DNA from: Anaerolineales bacterium
GTDB taxonomy: Bacteria; Chloroflexota; Anaerolineae; Anaerolineales; Villigracilaceae
Length of the DNA stretch: 64,000 bases
Reading direction: 5' to 3'
NCBI GenBank assembly: GCA_020851785.1
Contig: JADZCC010000034.1
Location: 81,258 to 145,257, forward strand
Under the pieces are notes generated by a model. It was given only the letters and a program-made list of their open reading frames with translations. It was not told where the DNA came from and ran no database searches. Below, in pieces: positions 43,538 through 52,898 of the stretch (positions are counted from its first letter, which is position 1; the number at the start of each line of letters is the position of its first letter). Made by a program: the position numbers and the translations under genes.

Positions 43538-44395
43538 TTACTCCTTTGCTCGCGCCAACACTTTTTGCGCGTTGCGTAGCAATGGCATATCAATCATCTT
43601 GCCATCTAACGAATACGCGCCTTTCCCCTCTTTTTGACTGGCCTCAAACGTCTCGACGATTCTTTTTGCATATGCAACTTCTTCGGCGGATGGAGTAAAC
43701 GCCGCTTGCACCGCCGCAACCTGATTCGGGTGGATGATTTGTTTGCCGCTGAAGCCCAGCCGCGCACCAAACTCAGATTCCGCTTTCAGCGCTTCTGAAT
43801 CTTTATAATCAATGGTGACAATATCAATGGCTTGCAAATCATGGGCGGCGCAGGCCACAACGACTGCCTGACGGGCGTACAATAATTCAGTTGCGTCTTT
43901 TGTGCGTTTTGCGCCAATGGATGCGGCAAAATCCTCGCCACCGAAAATCAGGGCGTCCAAACGCGGGTGTGACGCAATTTCTTTGAGGTTCAAAATCCCT
44001 TTGGCGGTTTCAATGCCAATCAGAATGCGCATGGAGTTAACCTTCCAGCCGTATTTGAGTTCGGCAGATTCGATAATTTCGCTCGCCCATTCAATCTGTT
44101 CATAGGACTCAACTTTGGGAATCACAATGCCATCCGGCCGATATGGCAGGACCGCTTCAAGATCGTCCTGCTCCCAGCCTGAGCCAACGGAATTAATGCG
44201 GGCCAGCTTTTCGCTTTGGCCAAAATCCAGTTCGCGCAAGGCTCTGGCAATCGTTTCGCGGGCTTCGGCTTTTTTGTTAACCGCCGCGCCGTCTTCCATA
44301 TCCATACAAATGGAATCGACTCCCAGGGTGATGGATTTTGTAATCATCTTCCAGTTGTCGCCGGGCATGTAAAGCAGGGCTCGTCTTGGGTACAT
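43538..44395 (-). CDS. CitE-like acyl-CoA lyase (HpcH/HpaI family)
   Basis: 285 residues. The TIM-barrel CitE motifs are present: YMPGDNWKMITKSITLGVDSICMDMEDGA, the Arg in LARINSVGSGW, VIPKVES, GIETAKGILNLKEIA, FGGEDFAASIGAKRT and GKQIIHPNQV. The family cleaves (S)-citramalyl-, malyl- or methylmalyl-CoA to two CoA/keto products. With the MaoC hydratase and biotin carboxylase genes nearby, a role in branched-chain or C5 acid breakdown is plausible, for example citramalyl-CoA to acetyl-CoA and pyruvate. The SD AAAGGAG is good. Confidence 0.88.
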   Translation of the reverse strand: MYPRRALLYMPGDNWKMITKSITLGVDSICMDMEDGAAVNKKAEARETIARALRELDFGQSEKLARINSVGSGWEQDDLEAVLPYRPDGIVIPKVESYEQIEWASEIIESAELKYGWKVNSMRILIGIETAKGILNLKEIASHPRLDALIFGGEDFAASIGAKRTKDATELLYARQAVVVACAAHDLQAIDIVTIDYKDSEALKAESEFGARLGFSGKQIIHPNQVAAVQAAFTPSAEEVAYAKRIVETFEASQKEGKGAYSLDGKMIDMPLLRNAQKVLARAKE

Positions 44396-44423
44396 GGAAT
44401 GCTCCTTTGCCAGCCGATGATAG

Positions 44424-44457
44424 CATTAAAAAGAAAACCGCCAAAGATTTGGCGGCT
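44424..44457 (-). terminator. Terminator of the FHA gene
   Basis: CCGCCAAA/TTTGGCGG with a short loop, followed on the minus strand by TTTTCTTTTT, between the FHA and CitE-like genes. Confidence 0.82.
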
Positions 44458-44476
44458 TGGGAAGCAAGCTTCAGCG

Positions 44477-44977
44477 TTATGGATGCCGATCGTAAACGGC
44501 AACCAGTTTCAAGCGTCCCAACTGGAGCGTGCTTCCGCTGGGAAGTTGCGCGGCCTGACTGGGCGGGAGAATCTTTCCATCCAGCCAGGTTCCATTGGAA
44601 CTGTTTAAATCCATAATTTCATAGCCCTGAGCAGTTGCGCGAACTTTGGCATGTCGCCTGGAGACGCCCATGCCGAAACCATCCGGAGTGGATAAATCCA
44701 CCAGCGTTTCGGTCGCGTCGTCCGCTTTGCGCCCGAGGACGAATTCTTCGGCGGTGGCGATGGTGATTAGCGCGCCATTCCCTGAAAAATAAAAAGCCAG
44801 GCCGTTTTCTGGCACGGCGTACTGACTTCCCTTTTCCAGGTTTAATTGAGCGGACAGATCCAACGAACTGCCGCAATGCACGCAGGTGAGCGCGTTTGAA
44901 TCATTGCCAAATTTACAGGCCGGGCAAAATTTAGTAAACGATTGTGTGCCAACAATGGCGCGATATTGATCATCCAT
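44477..44977 (-). CDS. Zinc-ribbon FHA-domain protein
   Basis: 166 residues. The N-terminal CPAC...CVHC is a zinc ribbon (about 18-36). The C-terminal FHA domain has LGRKADDAT, VSRRHAKVRA and IMDLNSSNGTWLDGKILP, the residues that bind phosphothreonine. It probably reads Ser/Thr kinase phosphorylation; no kinase is in the window. It has its own promoter and terminator, so it is independent of the catabolic genes on both sides. Confidence 0.9.
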   Translation of the reverse strand: MDDQYRAIVGTQSFTKFCPACKFGNDSNALTCVHCGSSLDLSAQLNLEKGSQYAVPENGLAFYFSGNGALITIATAEEFVLGRKADDATETLVDLSTPDGFGMGVSRRHAKVRATAQGYEIMDLNSSNGTWLDGKILPPSQAAQLPSGSTLQLGRLKLVAVYDRHP

Positions 44978-45013
44978 CTTACACTTCCAAATTTCAAAGT
45001 TTTACAAGGGTAA

Positions 45014-45042
45014 ATCTTACATGAAGGCCGGGCTTTAATCAA
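45014..45042 (-). promoter_or_regulatory. Promoter of the FHA gene
   Basis: TTGATT, 17 nt, TAAGAT on the minus strand, 37 nt before the FHA start. Confidence 0.6.
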
Positions 45043-45149
45043 TTTACAGTTTCACATTGAAAGGCGTTTGTAAGGTTTAAAACGTCGGTACCATCCGAGG
45101 ATTTGTCTTTTTCGGCAAAAGCGAAACGTAATTTTCAAAAAAGTAATTT

Positions 45150-45620
45150 TTACGGCAAAAAGTTCAGGCGTTGGCCTTGCTTCAGAAACATGGCGGTCCG
45201 CTCAAATTCGATGACGATCGTGCCATCCTGTTTTTTGCCCCAATGTTTCAGGCGCACGATGCCCACGTTTCTACGCGATTTGGATTCGCGTCTCTCCAGC
45301 ACCTCGCTTTCGGCGTAGATGGTATCGTTGTGGAAGGTGGGGTTGGGATGGATGACTTTATCGTAGCTTAAGTTGGCGATGATCGTGCCTTCGCTAATAT
45401 CCGCAACGGTTAACCCAACGACCAGCCCCAGCGTGAAAATTCCGTTCACAATCCGCTGACCAAATTCGGTGTTGGCCGCAAAATCTTCGTTGACGTGCAA
45501 AGGCTGGGTGTTCATCGTCAGCGAAGAGAACAGGACGTTGTCCATCTCCGTAATGGTGCGCCCCGCCGAATGTTTAATTTTCAACCCCACTTCCAACTCT
45601 TCAAAATATTTTCCAGCCAT
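45150..45620 (-). CDS. MaoC-family acyl-CoA hydratase
   Basis: 156 residues from the ATG at 45620 with AGGAG 5 nt upstream; the longer track ORF overlaps the biotin carrier gene. Hot-dog fold with the MaoC hydratase motif around NTQPLHVNEDFAANTEFGQRIVNG (Asp/His pair of the R-hydratase type). It hydrates or dehydrates an enoyl-CoA. Position as last gene of the carboxylase operon, one gene from a CitE-like lyase, suggests mesaconyl-, itaconyl- or methylglutaconyl-type CoA substrates, which is an inference. Confidence 0.88.
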   Translation of the reverse strand: MAGKYFEELEVGLKIKHSAGRTITEMDNVLFSSLTMNTQPLHVNEDFAANTEFGQRIVNGIFTLGLVVGLTVADISEGTIIANLSYDKVIHPNPTFHNDTIYAESEVLERRESKSRRNVGIVRLKHWGKKQDGTIVIEFERTAMFLKQGQRLNFLP

Positions 45621-45648
45621 GCCTGCTCCTAAAAAATAAACGAGATCG

Positions 45649-46125
45649 TCATTCCGCCATTTCAACCAGCGTTTGTTCGCGTTCCACGGTGGCGCCGGGC
45701 GCAACAAAAATCGTCTTGATTTTGCCGTCCATCAAGGCCTGAATCTTGATTTCCATTTTCATGGCTTCCATAGTCAGGAGGGTTTGGCCTTTCTTGACGG
45801 CTTCGCCAACGCCAACCGCCACACTGCGGACCTGCCCAGGCATGGGAGCCGTTAACCCGGCCGTTGAATCCTGTCGGGCGCCGCGCCGCGCTGTGGAGGT
45901 TTTGGTCAGCATTCGGGTTTGGCCATTCAGCGTAATCCAACGCTTTGCGCCGTCAAAGGAAATATAAGCGGACTGAGCAATCCCGCCAATGCGGAATTCG
46001 ATTTGTCCGCTGGCTTTATCCAGACGGGCGATTTCCACTGGATGCGTTTGCCCGTCGAACAAAACATCATAGCCGTTGGGCGTTGGGACAATTTCAATTG
46101 GTTGCGAATCAAAAAGTAATTTCAT
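45649..46125 (-). CDS. Biotin carboxyl carrier protein of an acyl-CoA carboxylase
   Basis: 158 residues. The C-terminal biotinyl domain has the lysine in TMEAMKMEIKIQ and the preceding PMPGQVRSVAVGVGEAVKKGQTLL. The N-terminal 75 residues resemble the BT-like segment normally found between biotin carboxylase and carrier in fused alpha subunits. The carrier is thus a separate gene here, encoded 2 nt after the carboxylase stop. Confidence 0.93.
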   Translation of the reverse strand: MKLLFDSQPIEIVPTPNGYDVLFDGQTHPVEIARLDKASGQIEFRIGGIAQSAYISFDGAKRWITLNGQTRMLTKTSTARRGARQDSTAGLTAPMPGQVRSVAVGVGEAVKKGQTLLTMEAMKMEIKIQALMDGKIKTIFVAPGATVEREQTLVEMAE

Positions 46126-46127
46126 AC

Positions 46128-47630
46128 CTAGTTCCTAAACCCATTGGTTTGTCTCCACGGGCTGTATGGATCGGACTCGTTGCGCCGTTCAACCGCCGCA
46201 ATGGATGAGTTTGCCAGCGTGGCTTCAGCCAGCGCGGCAGAAATCAACTGCTCGGGAGTGGGTTTGTTTTTTTCAACTGCCAAATCAGCGACAGCTAAAA
46301 CAGTTTCCACCCAGCGCGTGGTGACCTGACCGGAGGCAAAATCCGGGTGCGCCAAAACGGCTTGCATAAAATCAACGTTCGTAACCACGCCATGCACGAT
46401 GAAATTCTTGAGGGCGTTTTGCATTTTTTGAATCGCAGTCTCGCGGTTTTCAGCATGGACAATCAATTTCGCCAACAGCGGGTCGTAGAAATGCGTAACG
46501 GTCTTCCCTTTGGCAAAACCAGAATCCACGCGCACGCCCGGCCCATGCGGTTCGATAAATTGAAGCAATTTGCCCGTGCTGGGTAAAAACCCGCTGGCCG
46601 GGTCTTCGGCATAGACGCGGCACTCGATGGCGTGGCCTCTTTGCATAAAATCCTTTTGTTGAAAGGGGAATTTTTCTCCCGCCGCCACGCGAATTTGCCA
46701 CTGCGCCAAATCAATCCCGGCCACCAATTCCGTCACCGGATGCTCCACCTGCAGGCGGGTGTTCATTTCAAGGAAATAATATTGGGCGGAACTTGGGTCG
46801 AAGATAAATTCAATCGTTCCGGCGTTGAAGTAATTCACCGCTTTGGCGGCTTGGACAGCGGCCGCGCCCATTTGCTCCCTTAATTCCGAAGTTAATACAG
46901 GCGAGGGAGTCTCTTCGATGATTTTTTGATGCCTTCTTTGCACGGAACATTCGCGTTCAAACAAATGAATCAAATTGCCCTGCTCGTCGCCAAAAACTTG
47001 AAACTCCACATGATGGGCCGCGGCGATATATTTTTCGATTAACAAGCGTTCATCGCCAAAGGAGTTAAGCGCTTCGCCACGGGCCAGTTCCAGCGCGTCT
47101 TGCAACTCCGACTCCTGGCTCACCACCCGCATGCCTTTGCCGCCGCCGCCCGCCGAGGCTTTGATCAAAACCGGATAGCCGATTTCCTGCGCGGCTTGTT
47201 TAAACTCCGCTTCGGTTTCCAGCCCTTCAAAACCGGGGACGGTGGGCACGCCCGCTTTTTTCATCAATATTTTCGATTCGGCTTTATCGCCCATGGCGCG
47301 GATCGAATCTGCCGAGGGGCCGATAAATTTCAGTTTCGCTGATTCAACTGCGGCGGCGAAAGCGGCGTTCTCCGAAAGAAAGCCATAGCCCGGGTGAATG
47401 GCTTCCGCTCCGCTGTGCAGGGCGGCTTGAATCAATTTATCCCTATTTAAATAAGATTCTTTGGGGGCGGAGGCGCCGAGATGCACGGCTTCGTCTGCAA
47501 ATTGAACGTGCAAGGCGTTTTGATCTGCGTCGGAATAGACGGCCACGGTTTTGACGCCGAGTTCCTGACAGGCGCGCATGATGCGCATGGCGATTTCGCC
47601 GCGATTGGCGATTAGGATTTTAGTGAACAT
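46128..47630 (-). CDS. Biotin carboxylase subunit of an acyl-CoA carboxylase
   Basis: 500 residues. ATP-grasp enzyme that carboxylates biotin with bicarbonate: KILIANRGEIAMRIMRACQELGVKTVAVYSDAD, KASAGGGGKGMRVV, RDCSVQRR-like ERECSVQRRHQKIIEE and MNTRLQVEHPVTE are intact. The first 11 nt overlap the epimerase gene. With the 540-residue carboxyltransferase of the same operon it forms a methylcrotonyl-CoA carboxylase-like complex. Confidence 0.95.
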   Translation of the reverse strand: MFTKILIANRGEIAMRIMRACQELGVKTVAVYSDADQNALHVQFADEAVHLGASAPKESYLNRDKLIQAALHSGAEAIHPGYGFLSENAAFAAAVESAKLKFIGPSADSIRAMGDKAESKILMKKAGVPTVPGFEGLETEAEFKQAAQEIGYPVLIKASAGGGGKGMRVVSQESELQDALELARGEALNSFGDERLLIEKYIAAAHHVEFQVFGDEQGNLIHLFERECSVQRRHQKIIEETPSPVLTSELREQMGAAAVQAAKAVNYFNAGTIEFIFDPSSAQYYFLEMNTRLQVEHPVTELVAGIDLAQWQIRVAAGEKFPFQQKDFMQRGHAIECRVYAEDPASGFLPSTGKLLQFIEPHGPGVRVDSGFAKGKTVTHFYDPLLAKLIVHAENRETAIQKMQNALKNFIVHGVVTNVDFMQAVLAHPDFASGQVTTRWVETVLAVADLAVEKNKPTPEQLISAALAEATLANSSIAAVERRNESDPYSPWRQTNGFRN

Positions 47631-48609
47631 TTAATAGTTTTAATAACTCCGCTTCTTTTTCGGGCGTCAGTCCAGCTTTCCACACATGGTCGGCGGGACG
47701 CGAGTTAGACCACTCCAACGTGTCGTAGATCGTTTCTTCGAGCGAGAGAAAAGTGAGGCCGGCGCGAATGGCTTTGGAAGAATTCACGCGCAAGAACCCG
47801 GCCTGGTCGCCGTCGTCTGGCGCCCAAATGGGCAAATCCAGCCCGGGCGTGAGGTTGTGGCGCTGGATGAAATCCAGCGAAGCCCATTTGAATTTTGCGT
47901 CGCTGTTGCCGATTAATTTACAAGTATCGAGCAGTCTGCCGAAGCTCAATTCATATTCCGGGCCGGTGGCGTTGAACACGCCCGAAACGTTTTGCTCAAT
48001 CATTTCGACGATAAATTTGGAAAGGTCGCGCGCGTCAATAATTTGAGTTAATACGCTGGGGCTGTCTGGAGCGAGAACCAGCCCGCCACGCGCCACGCGA
48101 GAGACCCAATAAGTGAAGCGGTCGGTGCCATCGTGCGGGCCGACGATGAGGCCCGGGCGGATGATCAGCGAGCGGATGCCAAAGACGTTTTGCACCGCCT
48201 GCTCGCATAAGGTTTTACGCGGCCCATACGTCTCCGGCGTGTTGTCCCGGGCGGCTTCTTCTGGAATAACGGCCAGCGCGTCTGATTCGTTTAACCCGAT
48301 TTTTTTGAAGTTAGCATACGCGGAAATGCTGGAGATAAAGACGTAGGCGTCCGTTTTATCTTTCAAGGCCTCGGCGGAAAGGCGCACGCTCTGCGGAAAG
48401 TATCCGCAGGTGTCTATGACCGCGTCCCAATGCCCTTGAAGCAAATCCAAATCCTTTTCGCGGTCGCCGTGAATTTTATCCATTTGTGGAAACAGGTTGG
48501 GGTTGGTCTGTCCGCGATTGAACAGGGTGACGTGATGTCCGTGCGAGCGGGCGTAGTTTACAAGATGTCTGCCCAGAAAACGCGTGCCGCCAATCATCAA
48601 GATTTTCAT
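47620..48609 (-). CDS. NAD-dependent epimerase/dehydratase family protein
   Basis: 329 residues of the extended SDR family: the N-terminal dinucleotide motif GGTRFLGRHLV, HLTLFNRG-type segment, and the catalytic region ISSISAYANFKKIG...YGPRKTLCEQAVQ. It resembles bacterial/plant mRNA-binding-type SDRs annotated as epimerases; substrate unknown. It is embedded in the carboxylase operon with the SD GGAG, overlapping the biotin carboxylase start, although no sugar pathway genes surround it. Confidence 0.85.
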   Translation of the reverse strand: MKILMIGGTRFLGRHLVNYARSHGHHVTLFNRGQTNPNLFPQMDKIHGDREKDLDLLQGHWDAVIDTCGYFPQSVRLSAEALKDKTDAYVFISSISAYANFKKIGLNESDALAVIPEEAARDNTPETYGPRKTLCEQAVQNVFGIRSLIIRPGLIVGPHDGTDRFTYWVSRVARGGLVLAPDSPSVLTQIIDARDLSKFIVEMIEQNVSGVFNATGPEYELSFGRLLDTCKLIGNSDAKFKWASLDFIQRHNLTPGLDLPIWAPDDGDQAGFLRVNSSKAIRAGLTFLSLEETIYDTLEWSNSRPADHVWKAGLTPEKEAELLKLLNVH

Positions 48610-48624
48610 GGTCGCTCCATTTGG

Positions 48625-49104
48625 TTATTTCCTGCGCGTGAGTTTTGCTTCGGTGGCTTTGACGGCCTGCCCTTCGGGGAGGATGTTCTCGGCCGAGATC
48701 AGCAAGGTATCTGCGTCCAACAATTGAACGGCAGTGCGCCAGCCCCAATCTGGCCCGCCGGTGGGGTCGGGGTAACTGCCCAGCACTTGAAAGCCGTTTT
48801 CAATTTCAGACCCCGTGCAAAACATAATGCCGTCATTGGTATGAAACGAATCCACCCAACTGGCTTCGTAATGATTCGTGGCGGTGTTAAAGCCAAAGGT
48901 AAACATGCCGTGTTGCGCTTCGCCTTGAATGGACGCTTGATATAAAAACAAAGCAAACCGCCCTTCCAAAACCAATTGCAAACTGCCGAGCATGGGCGCG
49001 TCGTCGGCGAGTTTATCGGGTTCAAGCCAGAGCTTGCTGGAGCCCGACCAATGGCCCGCCAGTTGAGCAAAAAATTTATGCGGAGAGGAAGAAGTTGAGG
49101 CCAT
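48625..49104 (-). CDS. DUF1579-like protein
   Basis: 159 residues from the ATG at 49104, 7 nt after the carboxyltransferase stop; the track start lies inside that gene. The sequence FAQLAGHWSGSSKLW...GRFALFLYQASIQGEAQHGMFTFGFNTATNHYEASWVDSFHTNDGIMFCTG matches the DUF1579 pattern (lipocalin-like beta barrel, function unknown). No signal peptide. Confidence 0.78.
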   Translation of the reverse strand: MASTSSSPHKFFAQLAGHWSGSSKLWLEPDKLADDAPMLGSLQLVLEGRFALFLYQASIQGEAQHGMFTFGFNTATNHYEASWVDSFHTNDGIMFCTGSEIENGFQVLGSYPDPTGGPDWGWRTAVQLLDADTLLISAENILPEGQAVKATEAKLTRRK

Positions 49105-49111
49105 GTGTGAA

Positions 49112-50734
49112 CTACATCCTAAACACGCCAAAACTGCGTTCTTCGGCGGGCGCATTGAGAATCACCGACAACGCCAGCCCCAACACCTGACGCGAATCCG
49201 CCGGGTCAATAATGCCGTCGTCCCATAAGCGGGCGGAGGAATGATACGGACTGCCTTCCTTTTCGTACTTCTCCAACAACGGGCGCTTGAAGGCTTCCGC
49301 CTCTTTCGCGCTGAGGGCTGGTTTGCCCTCTCTGACGAGTTGATCCTGTTTGATGGTGAGCAGAACGTTTGCGGCCTGTTCGCCGCCCATCACGCTGATG
49401 CGCGCGTTGGGCCACATCCACATAAAGCGCGAGCCATACGCGCGCCCGGCCATGGCGTAGTTGCCCGCGCCAAACGAGCCGCCAATCACCAAAGTCAATT
49501 TTGGGACGCGGGTGGTGGCCACAGCATGGACCATCTTGGCGCCGTCTTTGGCGATGCCGCCGGTTTCATATTCCTTGCCGACCATAAAGCCGGTGATGTT
49601 TTGTAAAAAGATTAAGGGGATGCCGCGCTGGTCGCACAACTCGATGAAGTGCGTCCCCTTCAACGCGGATTCGCTAAACAAGACTCCGTTGTTGGCGATG
49701 ATGCCCACCGGATAACCATGCAGGCGCGCAAAGCCGCAAATCAGCGTTGTCCCGTAGCGCGCTTTGAACTCGCGGAATTTACTGCCATCCACAATGCGGG
49801 CGATGATCTCGCGCACGTCGTAGGTTTCTTTGAAGGCGCGCGGGAGCGCGCCGTATAATTCTTCAGCGGGGTATAAAGGCTCTTCGGGTGGAGCCACCTC
49901 CAGCGCGGAAAGGTACGAATGCACATGTCCACGCGGTAAAGTCTCCACGATGCTTCGTAAAATTTCAAGCGCGTGATCGTCGTCTTCCGCAAAGTGATCG
50001 GCTACGCCGCTTTTTCGAGTATGCACGTCTGCGCCGCCCAATTCTTCGGCGGTGACATCTTCTCCCGTGGCGGCTTTGACCAATGGCGGGCCGCCCAAGA
50101 AAATTGTACCCGCGCCTTTGACGATGATGGCTTCGTCGCTCATGGCGGGAACGTAGGCGCCGCCCGCCGTGCAGGAACCCATCACCGCCGCAATTTGCGG
50201 AATCTTTTTGGCGGACATGCGCGCCTGATTGTAAAAGATGCGGCCGAAGTGATGCGCGTCCGGAAAGACTTCATCTTGAAACGGTAAATTCGCGCCGCCC
50301 GAATCGACGAGATATAAACAGGGCAAGTGATTTTCTTCGGCGATTTGTTGGGCGCGTAAATGTTTTTTGACGGTTAAGGGAAAGTACGAGCCGCCTTTGA
50401 CGGTGGCGTCGTTGGCGACGATCAGCGCTTCGCGGTTGGCCACGCGCCCAATGCCGGTGATGATGCCGGCGCTCGGCGCTTCGCCTTGATACAGGTCGTA
50501 GGCCGCGAAAGCCGAAAGCTCCAAAAACGGCGCGCCGGGGTCGAGCAGGCGTTCGATGCGTTCGCGGACGAACAACTTACCCTGCTCTTCGTGGCGCTTA
50601 CGATATTTTTCTCCGCCGCCTTCGCGCACAACGGCGAGCCTGGCTTTAAGTTCTTGCGCCAGTCCGCGATGGTGTTCAACGTTAAGTTTGAATTCGGCAG
50701 ATTGTGGGTCGAGAGCGGTTGAAAGCATTTCCAT
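49112..50734 (-). CDS. Acyl-CoA carboxylase carboxyltransferase, methylcrotonyl-CoA type
   Basis: 540 residues from the ATG at 50734, set by a -10 box 6 nt upstream; the track TTG is two codons earlier. Both crotonase-fold halves are present: [103 protein letters not shown], and [33 protein letters not shown]. These segments look more like methylcrotonyl-CoA carboxylase (leucine degradation) than propionyl-CoA carboxylase. First gene of a six-gene operon. Confidence 0.92.
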   Translation of the reverse strand: MEMLSTALDPQSAEFKLNVEHHRGLAQELKARLAVVREGGGEKYRKRHEEQGKLFVRERIERLLDPGAPFLELSAFAAYDLYQGEAPSAGIITGIGRVANREALIVANDATVKGGSYFPLTVKKHLRAQQIAEENHLPCLYLVDSGGANLPFQDEVFPDAHHFGRIFYNQARMSAKKIPQIAAVMGSCTAGGAYVPAMSDEAIIVKGAGTIFLGGPPLVKAATGEDVTAEELGGADVHTRKSGVADHFAEDDDHALEILRSIVETLPRGHVHSYLSALEVAPPEEPLYPAEELYGALPRAFKETYDVREIIARIVDGSKFREFKARYGTTLICGFARLHGYPVGIIANNGVLFSESALKGTHFIELCDQRGIPLIFLQNITGFMVGKEYETGGIAKDGAKMVHAVATTRVPKLTLVIGGSFGAGNYAMAGRAYGSRFMWMWPNARISVMGGEQAANVLLTIKQDQLVREGKPALSAKEAEAFKRPLLEKYEKEGSPYHSSARLWDDGIIDPADSRQVLGLALSVILNAPAEERSFGVFRM

Positions 50735-50740
50735 GCGCAA

Positions 50741-50749
50741 AGTGTAGCA
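50741..50749 (-). promoter_or_regulatory. Leaderless extended -10 promoter of the carboxylase operon
   Basis: TGCTACACT on the minus strand, 6 nt (TTGCGC) before ATG at 50734; no good -35. Confidence 0.6.
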
Positions 50750-50811
50750 TAAAAAATCAAGTAAAATGCCTTGTCAGGGATTAAGCTTACAAGCAAAGGA
50801 AAACGCTCAAG

Positions 50812-51792
50812 ATGAATGTCAAGAAACCAACCTTTTCAGTTAAAAGAAATTTTCTTGTATTGTTGTTTCTGCTCCTCAGCTTAACGACCATTTTTTGTTG
50901 CTTCGTGATTCTGATTCCCGGAATTGTGGAAGGCAATTTCTTTGAAGATTCCAAAGAACTGGGGCTGGCGCTGTTTACAATTTTCATCCTGCCGTTCATC
51001 GTGGGCGCGATAACCAGCGCTGTGATCCTGCTCCTTTCGCTGATCGCGCGGCAAGCCTGGTGGATTTCACTCCCCGTTTCCATTGTCCTCTTGGGCGCCC
51101 CGCAGCTTGCATACGCGCTGGTTTGGGCCGCTTCGTGGGTGGCGCGATTTTTTTACGAACCAACGCCTGAAGACGAAGCCCGCACCAAAAGCTTCTTTGG
51201 CATGGCTATCGTGAAGGAACAAAAAATCGAAGATGAAACCGCCAAATTGCGCCAGATGAAATTGCTCCTCGACGATGGCATCCTGACACAGGCGGAATTT
51301 GACGCGCAAAAGAATCAATATTTAGCCAGATATGAGGCGGAGCAAAAACAGGACGACTTGCCGCGCCTTTTTTCAATCTGGCAGGTTGCGCTGGCCGCGC
51401 TCCTCGGCGGGCTGGTGAGCGGCGCAATTTTAATGGCGCTAAACTATCGTCGCCTGAAAGACAACCAGCAAATGATCATCAGCTTCCTCGCTGGGGCCGT
51501 TGGGCAGTTTTTAGTCTTTGTTCTGACTGGGGCGCTGATCTATATGATTCCTGATATTAACAGTTACCTGCTATTTTCGATCAATTTTATTTATCCGCTC
51601 ATTCTGTATTTATGGTATTCCGAAACGCAAAGAACCGCAGTCAATGAGCTTCTTTTCAAGCGCGAAGCTGTCGGCGCTTCCTGGTGGCTGACGATTTTGA
51701 TCGGGCTGACCTGCGGAGCTTTCTTCGCTTTATGCAGTTTTCCATTCCTCGCCCTACTCGGCGCTTTGGTTTTTCCGGCGCCTTTACCTTAG
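50812..51792 (+). CDS. Membrane protein with SHOCT-like segment
   Basis: 326 residues. Three N-terminal membrane segments (about 12-110) precede a cytoplasmic stretch with a SHOCT-type motif (LRQMKLLLDDGILTQAEFDAQKNQYLARYE, about 143-172); four more membrane segments follow. SHOCT modules are short oligomerisation motifs attached to many unrelated proteins. No enzyme motif was recognised. Divergent from the carboxylase operon; AAGGA lies 11 nt before the ATG. Confidence 0.75.
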   Translation: MNVKKPTFSVKRNFLVLLFLLLSLTTIFCCFVILIPGIVEGNFFEDSKELGLALFTIFILPFIVGAITSAVILLLSLIARQAWWISLPVSIVLLGAPQLAYALVWAASWVARFFYEPTPEDEARTKSFFGMAIVKEQKIEDETAKLRQMKLLLDDGILTQAEFDAQKNQYLARYEAEQKQDDLPRLFSIWQVALAALLGGLVSGAILMALNYRRLKDNQQMIISFLAGAVGQFLVFVLTGALIYMIPDINSYLLFSINFIYPLILYLWYSETQRTAVNELLFKREAVGASWWLTILIGLTCGAFFALCSFPFLALLGALVFPAPLP

Positions 51793-51820
51793 CCTGGGAA
51801 AATTGGGTCAAAAAGTACGG

Positions 51821-51848
51821 TTGAATTTTATTCAAAAAGTTCTATACT
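51821..51848 (+). promoter_or_regulatory. Promoter of the esterase-like gene
   Basis: TTGAAT, 16 nt, TATACT, 23 nt before the ATG at 51872, with the SD AAAGGAG between. Confidence 0.7.
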
Positions 51849-51871
51849 GAAGGGATATAAAAGGAGCCACT

Positions 51872-52822
51872 ATGCAGGCCGAAAAAGACGCCCCGCAACC
51901 CCCGCGCCAACCCGACGACTGGCAGGAAATCCCCATCTTCATCCACGGCATCTCGCCGGATAAATATCCCAACTCCGGCGTGGAAGAATATGAAGAACTT
52001 CTGCGGCTGGTGAAGAAACAACTCAAAGAATATCCCGACAAGAAGTTCAACGCCGACCCGCTCTTCATCACCTGGGGCGTACCGAATAAAGATTCCAGCG
52101 CCAGCCTGAACCAACACCTTGCGGATGTGGAGCGCAAGATTCAGGAAAAGGTCAAAGCCCGCATGGGCGGCGCGTACAGCAACCCGTTTGGCATTACCGG
52201 CCATCTGCGCGACCTGCTCTTCTATGGCATGTCCGACCTGTTTTACTATCTCTCCCCGGACGGCGAAGAAGATTTACGCGAGCAAATTTTCGGCATCATC
52301 GCCAAAGAAGTGAAGAAGATTAACAAAAAAGATAACGAGCGCGTTTCGATGACCATTTTTGGACATTCCGCCGGAAGCGTCATCGCGCACGATTTACTCT
52401 TTCACTTATTTTCGCGCAAGAGAAGTCATACCAGCGAAGTTGGAAAAATGAAAACCAACATGGATCACCTGCGCGATTTAATTGGCGAAAAACGCCTGCG
52501 CGTCCGCCGTTTATACACGTTTGGTTCGCCGCTCAGTTTGTTGATGTTGCGCGCCAAAGCCTTGATTTACAAAATTCACGAGGAAGAGCCGCTTCACCCC
52601 AGCGACCTCGGGCTGGATACCGCCGACGATTTAAGCGATCCACGCTGGGTCAACTTTTGGAGTCGGCACGACCTGGTTTCCTATCCGGTGGACTTTTTAT
52701 ACGACAATAAAAAAGGGCTGATCGAAGACCACGAAATTTCAACCTCGATCAGCCCCACGGCCGCGCACACCGGCTACTGGACTTCGGAAGAAATGGCGAA
52801 ACACGTCGCCAAAACGTTTTAG
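51872..52822 (+). CDS. Alpha/beta-hydrolase-like protein (esterase/lipase type)
   Basis: 316 residues without signal peptide. The nucleophile elbow GHSAGSV follows a hydrophobic strand (VSMTIFGHSAGSVIAHDLL); an oxyanion-type HGIS sits near the N-terminus (IPIFIHGISPDKYP); a late FWSRHDLVSYPVDFL and HTGYWTS could hold the acid and histidine. The arrangement is that of lipase-like hydrolases acting on lipids or small esters, but close family is not recognised. Two terminators follow. Confidence 0.7.
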   Translation: MQAEKDAPQPPRQPDDWQEIPIFIHGISPDKYPNSGVEEYEELLRLVKKQLKEYPDKKFNADPLFITWGVPNKDSSASLNQHLADVERKIQEKVKARMGGAYSNPFGITGHLRDLLFYGMSDLFYYLSPDGEEDLREQIFGIIAKEVKKINKKDNERVSMTIFGHSAGSVIAHDLLFHLFSRKRSHTSEVGKMKTNMDHLRDLIGEKRLRVRRLYTFGSPLSLLMLRAKALIYKIHEEEPLHPSDLGLDTADDLSDPRWVNFWSRHDLVSYPVDFLYDNKKGLIEDHEISTSISPTAAHTGYWTSEEMAKHVAKTF

Positions 52823-52833
52823 CCGCACAGAAT

Positions 52834-52874
52834 AAAAAATGGGATGAAGAAAAAAATCTTCATCCCATTTTTTA
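52834..52874 (+). terminator. Terminator of the esterase-like gene
   Basis: AAAATGGGATGAAGA-AAAAAA-TCTTCATCCCATTTTTT, a perfect 15-bp stem with T-run 12 nt after the stop. Confidence 0.9.
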
Positions 52875-52898
52875 TTGCTTAACCTTTCAAGGAAAAAA

